Assembly (NCBI GenBank): GCA_963706315.1
Contig: CAVPMA010000015.1
Location: forward strand, 806,001 to 870,000
From: CALMEC01 sp963706315
GTDB lineage: Bacteria > Actinomycetota > Thermoleophilia > Miltoncostaeales > Miltoncostaeaceae
Reading direction: 5' to 3'
Length of the DNA stretch: 64,000 nt
Under the pieces are notes generated by a model. That model was not told where the DNA came from, did not search any database, and saw only the letters and a list, made by a program, of their open reading frames with translations. Positions 60,042 to 64,000 of this stretch are shown piece after piece. Position numbers and translations under genes: made by a program. Within the stretch, counting starts at the first letter, position 1, and each line of letters starts with the position of its first letter.

Positions 60042-61167
60042 ATGCGCCCGTGGTCGCTCCTCGCCGCAGGGACGATCGCCGTCGCGTTCGCGGCAGGCGC
60101 CGCCGCCGCACCGCCGCCGGTCACCGCCCGGGCCTACATCCTGGTCAACCCCCAGTCCGAGGAGATCCTCGTCGAGCGGGCCGCGGATCGCCGGCTGCCC
60201 ATGGCGAGCACCACGAAGATCATGACCGCCATCGTGACCCTCGAACGCACCAAGCTGACCGACAGCGTCGTCGTTCCCCGCTCCGCGGTGGCCGCCGGTG
60301 GATCGACCTCGGGACTCGTCGCCGGTGAGCGGCTGTCGGTGCGAACCCTCCTGACCGGACTCATGATCGCCAGCGGCAACGATGCCTCGATCGCGCTCGC
60401 CACCCACGTTGGCCGCGGGTCCGAGCCCAGGTTCGTGGGGTACATGAACGCCGAGGCGAAGGACATGGGTCTCAAGAACACCAGATTCGCCAACCCGCAC
60501 GGCCTCGACAGCAAGGGGCATTACTCGAGCGTGCGCGACCTCGTGACCCTCGGGGAGCGCGCGTTCCAGATCCCGTTGCTGCGCCAGGTGGTCGGCCGGC
60601 GGGTCGCGACCATCCCGGGCCCGGGCGGGCGCGGCACACGCAAACTCGAGTCCGAGAACGACCTCCTGGCGATCGATCCGGAGGCGGACGGCATCAAGAC
60701 CGGGCACACCGCAGGCGCCGGATACGCCCTCGTGGCGCACGCGAAGCGCCGTTCGAACGGCGTGGAGCTGTACGCGGCGATGATCGGGTCGCCGAGCCGC
60801 AACCAGCGGGCCCGCGACGCCAAGCGGTTGTTCAACTGGGGCTTCGCCCAGTACGTCCGGCTCGAGCCGCTGCGCGCGGGCCAGGTCGTGCTGCGCATCC
60901 CGGTGCGGGATCGGCCCGGGGTCATGGCCCCCGTCACCGTGGACAAGCCGCTCGCCACGACGATCCGTCTCGGCGGCAGGCTGCGCCGGACGATCGTGGC
61001 GCCGGCGGAGCTCGTCGGCCCGGGCGCCGCGGGCGACGTCGTGGGCGAGGTGACAATCACCGACGGGGCCGCGCGTCATCGGCACCCGCAAGCTCGTGCT
61101 GGCCGAGGCCGTGGACGGTCCGAGCGTCGCCGAACGCATACGCTCCGGGATTGGACGACTCCTGTGA
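60042..61167 (+). pseudogene. D-alanyl-D-alanine carboxypeptidase (S11), frameshifted near its end
   Basis: About 374 residues after correction. Signal peptide, then the S11 penicillin-binding fold: S56-K59 in MASTTKIM, SGN in IASGNDASIA, KTG in IKTGHTAGAG. Trims the terminal D-Ala of peptidoglycan stem peptides. After VTITDG the frame changes: the original reading continues one frame over as VIGTRKLVLAEAVDG...SGIGRLL and stops at TGA 61165-61167, which overlaps the kinase GTG. One surplus base in about 61065-61076 (GGGG run or GCGCG) joins it to the kinase frame. Only the last about 35 residues are affected. Confidence 0.88.
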
Positions 61168-62108
61168 TCCTCACCGTGACATTGAACGCGGCCCTCGACC
61201 GCACGCTGACCGTGCCAAGCTTCGCGAGCGGGCATCGACATCGCGCGACGGATGCGATCGCGCTCCCGGGCGGCAAGGGCGTCAACGTCGCCCGCGCGCT
61301 CAAGTGCCTCGGGGAGCCGGTCATCGCGACGGGCCTCGCCGGCGGGCGGACCGGGACGACGATCATCGAGGAGCTCACCGCGGAGGGGATCCTCAACGAC
61401 TTCGTCCGGATCCGCGAGGAGTCGCGGGTGTCCACCGCGGTCGTCGATCCGATGAGCGGTGAGCAGACGGAGATCAACGAAGTCGGGCCCCGCATCGGCC
61501 AGGACGAGATCGCGGTGCTGTTCGACAAGCTCAGGTACCTGTCGAAGGGGGCGGACCTCGTCGTGCTGGCGGGCTCGCTGCCGCGCGACGTCCCCGAGGA
61601 CGTCTATGCGACGATGCTCCGCGAGCTGCGCGCCGCCGGCGTCCCGACCGCCCTCGACGCGTTCGGCGGCGCGCTGCGTGCCGGGCTGGGCGGCGAGCCG
61701 GGCATCATCAGCCCCAACCGGCGCGAGGCGGAGGAGATCGTCGGGTACGAGTTCCAGGACGACTCCGACCTCGCCGGCGGGGCGGCGGCGCTCGCCGAGA
61801 TGGGCGCGGGAATCGCGCTCATCCACGACGTGGACGGCTGCGTCGCCAGGTTCGGCGAGGGCAAGGACGGACGGACCTTCCGCGCCCGGATCGACCCGGT
61901 CACCGACATCGTCGCGAGCGTCGGCTCGGGCGACGCGCTCCTCGCCGGCTTCGTCGCCGCCTGGCTCGCGAACCCGTCACCCGAGCAGGCGGTCCGGCGG
62001 GCAGTCGCGTGCGGCGCGGCGAACACCCTGAGGCTCGGCGCCGGGGTGTTCGACCCCGACGACGTCGACGCGCTCGCCCGTCGCGTCGAGATCGCCGAGA
62101 TCGCCTGA
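61164..62108 (+). CDS. PfkB-family sugar kinase (1-phosphofructokinase/tagatose-6-phosphate kinase-like)
   Basis: 314 residues from GTG 61164 (GTGA overlap with the carboxypeptidase stop). ILTVTLNAALDRTLTVPSF is the FruK/LacC start; GGKGVNVARALKCLG is PfkB signature 1 and ASVGSGDALLAGF signature 2 with the catalytic Asp. Phosphorylates a sugar phosphate at C1 or C6; no PTS genes nearby to decide. Although the reading frame is continuous with the upstream gene, it should be a separate protein. Confidence 0.9.
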   Translation: MILTVTLNAALDRTLTVPSFASGHRHRATDAIALPGGKGVNVARALKCLGEPVIATGLAGGRTGTTIIEELTAEGILNDFVRIREESRVSTAVVDPMSGEQTEINEVGPRIGQDEIAVLFDKLRYLSKGADLVVLAGSLPRDVPEDVYATMLRELRAAGVPTALDAFGGALRAGLGGEPGIISPNRREAEEIVGYEFQDDSDLAGGAAALAEMGAGIALIHDVDGCVARFGEGKDGRTFRARIDPVTDIVASVGSGDALLAGFVAAWLANPSPEQAVRRAVACGAANTLRLGAGVFDPDDVDALARRVEIAEIA

Positions 62109-62271
62109 TCCCGAGGGTCCAGGCCTGCGGTGCTCACCGCGATGCCAACGAAGGGCCGAAACGCGTGCCGATGCTCCCGTCCGAGGGTGTCGCCGCGATC
62201 TGACGGCTGCACGGCTCCGCCGGGTTCGGATCGTTGCTCGCACTTCGATCGCACGAGGGAGCTTCGTCCTC

Positions 62272-62304
62272 GCCTGCGCCCATAGTCCCGATATGGGCGC
62301 AGGC
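62272..62304. terminator. Perfect inverted repeat after the PfkB kinase gene
   Basis: Thirteen-bp arms (62272-62284, 62292-62304) around GTCCCGA, without a T-run, 164 nt after the kinase stop. The stretch 62109-62271 holds no recognisable gene. Confidence 0.75.
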
Positions 62305-62385
62305 TGCGTCCGCGTTCGGCGGGCTTTTCGCTCGCCAGATGCGCCCGGACCCCCTCGAACGGGAGCACAATGCGTGAAATGTCCG

Positions 62386-62415
62386 TTGCGGCGCCGAACG
62401 CGGGGCTGGTACGCT
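62386..62415 (+). promoter_or_regulatory. Candidate promoter of the guaB3 leader
   Basis: TTGCGG (62386-62391), 18-bp spacing, TACGCT (62410-62415); predicted start near 62422, about 125 nt before the coding region. The -35 is identical to that of tuf. Confidence 0.55.
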
Positions 62416-62421
62416 CATTCG

Positions 62422-62500
62422 TCAGACGCGCGTGACGGACCTGTATCTGAAGCAACCACGAAGCCCAGTTCGGCGGCAGCCGGTCTGGGTTTTTTCGTAC
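62422..62500 (+). ncRNA. Attenuator-like leader with Rho-independent terminator before guaB3
   Basis: An 11-bp stem (62464-62474 with 62479-62489; one mismatch, one G-U) with a GGCA loop is followed by six T (62490-62495). It lies between the predicted promoter and the guaB3 start, so transcription would stop early unless the stem is disrupted. GGACC at 62437-62441 can pair with GGTCT at 62482-62486 inside the 3' arm, an arrangement that would oppose the terminator. Pieces resemble the ZTP riboswitch (UGAC before, GCCGGUCUGGG after) but I cannot build its P1 and P2. A 36-codon ORF (GTG 62432 to TGA 62542) also crosses the hairpin. Confidence 0.55.
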
Positions 62501-62547
62501 CCGTTCACGCGCCCGCGCGAACAGACGACACCGAAGGGGTGACGGGG

Positions 62548-63705
62548 ATGGAAATCGAGATCGGGATGGGCAAGCGGGGCCGCCGGGCGTACGGCCTCGA
62601 CGAGATCGCGATCGTGCCGAGCCGGCGCACCCGCGATCCCGAGGACGTCGACATGGCGTGGCAGCTCGGATCGTTCACCTTCGACTTTCCGCTCCTCGCC
62701 TCGGCGATGGACGGCGTCGTCAGCCCGCTCACCGCCGGGATCATCGGGCGGATCGGCGGTCTCGGCGTGCTGAACCTCGAGGGCATCCAGGTGCGCTACG
62801 AGGAGCCGGACTCCGAGCTCGAGCGAATCGCCGGCTATCCGCCGGCCGAGGCGACGCGGGGACTCCAGGAGATCTACCGCAAGCCCGTCGATCCCGAGCT
62901 CATCCGCCAGCGGATCCGCGACATCAAGGAGCAGGGCGTCGTCGCGGCCGGGTCGTTCACCCCGCAGAAGGTCGCCCAGTACATCGACGTCGCCCTCGAC
63001 GCCGGCCTCGACATCCTCGTCATCCAGGGCACCGTCGTCTCGGCGGAGCACGTCTCGTCGCGCGACGAGCCGCTCAACCTCAAGCGTTTCATCGCGGAGC
63101 TGCCAGTGCCGGTCATCGTCGGTGGGTGCGCGTCCTACTCGACGGCCCTCCACCTGATGCGCACCGGCGCGGTCGGCGTGCTCGTCGGCGTCGGGCCGGG
63201 CGCCGCCTGCACCACCCGGCAGGTGATCGGCGTCGGCGTGCCCCAGGCGACGGCGATCGCCGACGCGGCCGGAGCCCGGATGCAGCACCTCCTCGAGACC
63301 GGCAGGTACGTCAACGTCATCGCCGACGGCGGAATGAGCTACGGCGGCGACCTCGCCAAGGCGATCGCGTGCGGCGCCGACGCCTGCATGATCGGCTCGC
63401 CGCTCGCGAAGGCCCAGGAGGCGCCCGGCCAGGGATACCACTGGGGCATGGCGACGTTCCATCCGGAGCTCCCGCGCGGGGCCCGGGTCGCAACCAAGAC
63501 GATCGGCACGCTCGAGGAGATCCTGGTCGGCCCCGCCGACGAGAACGACGGCTCGCTCAACCTCATGGGCGGCCTGCGCAACGCGATGGCGACCTGCGGC
63601 TACGAGTCGATCCAGAGCTTCCAGAAGGTGGAGGTCATGGTGGCGCCGGCCATCAAGACCGAGGGCAAGAAGCTCCAGACGGCCCAGGCCGTGGGGATGG
63701 GGTGA
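62548..63705 (+). CDS. GuaB3 family IMP dehydrogenase-related protein
   Basis: 385 residues. MEIEIGMGKRGRRAYGLDEIAIVPSRRTRD is the standard GuaB3 N-terminus, so ATG 62548 is the start. TIM barrel with the active-site Cys in GPGAACTTRQ and VIADGGMSYGGDLAKAIACGADACMIGSPLA; the CBS pair of ordinary IMP dehydrogenase is absent. Converts IMP to XMP in characterised relatives. It sits directly before guaA, giving the two steps IMP to XMP to GMP. Confidence 0.93.
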   Translation: MEIEIGMGKRGRRAYGLDEIAIVPSRRTRDPEDVDMAWQLGSFTFDFPLLASAMDGVVSPLTAGIIGRIGGLGVLNLEGIQVRYEEPDSELERIAGYPPAEATRGLQEIYRKPVDPELIRQRIRDIKEQGVVAAGSFTPQKVAQYIDVALDAGLDILVIQGTVVSAEHVSSRDEPLNLKRFIAELPVPVIVGGCASYSTALHLMRTGAVGVLVGVGPGAACTTRQVIGVGVPQATAIADAAGARMQHLLETGRYVNVIADGGMSYGGDLAKAIACGADACMIGSPLAKAQEAPGQGYHWGMATFHPELPRGARVATKTIGTLEEILVGPADENDGSLNLMGGLRNAMATCGYESIQSFQKVEVMVAPAIKTEGKKLQTAQAVGMG

Positions 63706-63709
63706 GCGC

Positions 63710-64000
63710 CTGAGCACCCTCGACCCGGCGCTCGCGAAGGCGGCACCCGGCGGGGTGCTGGTGGTCGACTACGGCGCCCAGTACAGCCAGCTCATCGCCC
63801 GCCGAATCCGGGAATGCCGTGTCTTCTCGGCGCTTGTGCCCCACGACGTGGCCCCCGAGGAGGTCGCCGCGCTGGAGCCAGCCGGGCTCGTGCTGTCCGG
63901 CGGACCGGCGTCGGTCTACGAGGACGGCGCCCCGGTGGTGCGGGGCGAGCTCCTCGAGCTCGGGATCCCGGTCCTTGGCATCTGCTATGGCATGCAAGGG
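63710..64000 (+). CDS. guaA: GMP synthase (glutamine-hydrolysing), 3' end outside window
   Basis: 97 residues visible. Class I glutamine amidotransferase start VLVVDYGAQYSQLIARRIREC, LVLSGGPASVYEDGAP and the nucleophile Cys in LGICYGMQG. CTG 63710 has GGATGGGGTGAG just upstream and gives the N-terminal length usual for actinobacteria; GTG 63755 is the alternative and would start at MLVVDYG. No ATG, GTG or TTG lies in between in frame. Confidence 0.93.
   Translation, partial: MSTLDPALAKAAPGGVLVVDYGAQYSQLIARRIRECRVFSALVPHDVAPEEVAALEPAGLVLSGGPASVYEDGAPVVRGELLELGIPVLGICYGMQG

Noticed and set aside
60018..62108. A 696-residue carboxypeptidase-PfkB fusion protein
   Set aside because: The join runs through Arg/His-rich nonsense, while the neighbouring frame gives a proper carboxypeptidase end and a GTGA-coupled kinase start; a single-base indel explains it.
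62109..62271. tRNA or small gene after the PfkB kinase
   Set aside because: A GGTTCGGATC stretch resembles a T-loop, but no acceptor stem or anticodon arm can be formed.
62293..62547. An N-terminal extension of 85 residues on the GuaB3 protein
   Set aside because: The extension crosses a promoter-like region and a terminator hairpin, and GuaB3 proteins start at MEIEIG as found at 62548.

Overview
The window is one continuous stretch of a GC-rich, densely coding bacterial chromosome. The gene set (rpoB-rpoC, the str, S10, spc and alpha ribosomal operons, zinc-binding S14, CIRCE-controlled groES-groEL, a CBS-less GuaB3-type IMP dehydrogenase homologue beside guaA) points to an actinobacterium. 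The protein style and signals suggest a deep-branching lineage such as Thermoleophilia, but that placement is inference: there is no rRNA here. I see no tRNA, CRISPR array, insertion sequence or prophage.

Layout. 1-400: 3' end of rplL and its terminator. 676-10,857: an accessory block lying where rpoB usually follows rplL. It holds two secreted subtilases (one with a 19-unit GSAWT tail), a membrane GAF-GGDEF-EAL protein, an internally deleted cupin, a secreted beta-helix protein and three unknown genes. 11,016-19,386: rpoB and rpoC. 19,484-25,072: a YgjP-type metallopeptidase, an OpuB-type osmoprotectant ABC transporter (four genes), an M74 murein endopeptidase and an unknown membrane-anchored protein. 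25,201-28,201: rpsL, rpsG, fusA. 28,253-34,764 (minus strand): three minor-pilin-like genes, one frameshifted, and a large FAD/Fe-S oxidoreductase. 35,009-53,250: tuf, then a nearly uninterrupted run rpsJ to rplQ with secY, adk, map, infA, rpmJ, rpoA and truA. 53,264-55,948: a cyclase-family hydrolase, an EamA exporter and a D-2-hydroxyacid dehydrogenase. 56,106-64,000: groES-groEL, an AEC transporter, pyrF, a D-Ala-D-Ala carboxypeptidase (frameshifted), a PfkB sugar kinase, guaB3 and the start of guaA.

Two kinds of translation start are visible. Ribosomal and chaperone genes have Shine-Dalgarno sequences, often with GTG or TTG starts, and overlap by ATGA/GTGA; truA appears to start at CTG and adk at ATA or CTG. 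Many stand-alone genes instead have a TAnnnT hexamer 6-7 nt before the start codon and no Shine-Dalgarno, the signature of leaderless mRNA. Promoters before rpoB, rpsL and infA share a GTGCTAnnnT core.

The points most worth checking are: two single-base frameshifts, one of which creates a false carboxypeptidase-kinase fusion; the GSAWT-repeat subtilase next to a c-di-GMP enzyme; long low-complexity extensions on ribosomal proteins L4 and L5; a coiled-coil insertion in RpoB; a terminator between tuf and rpsJ with no room for a new promoter; and an attenuator-like hairpin before guaB3.
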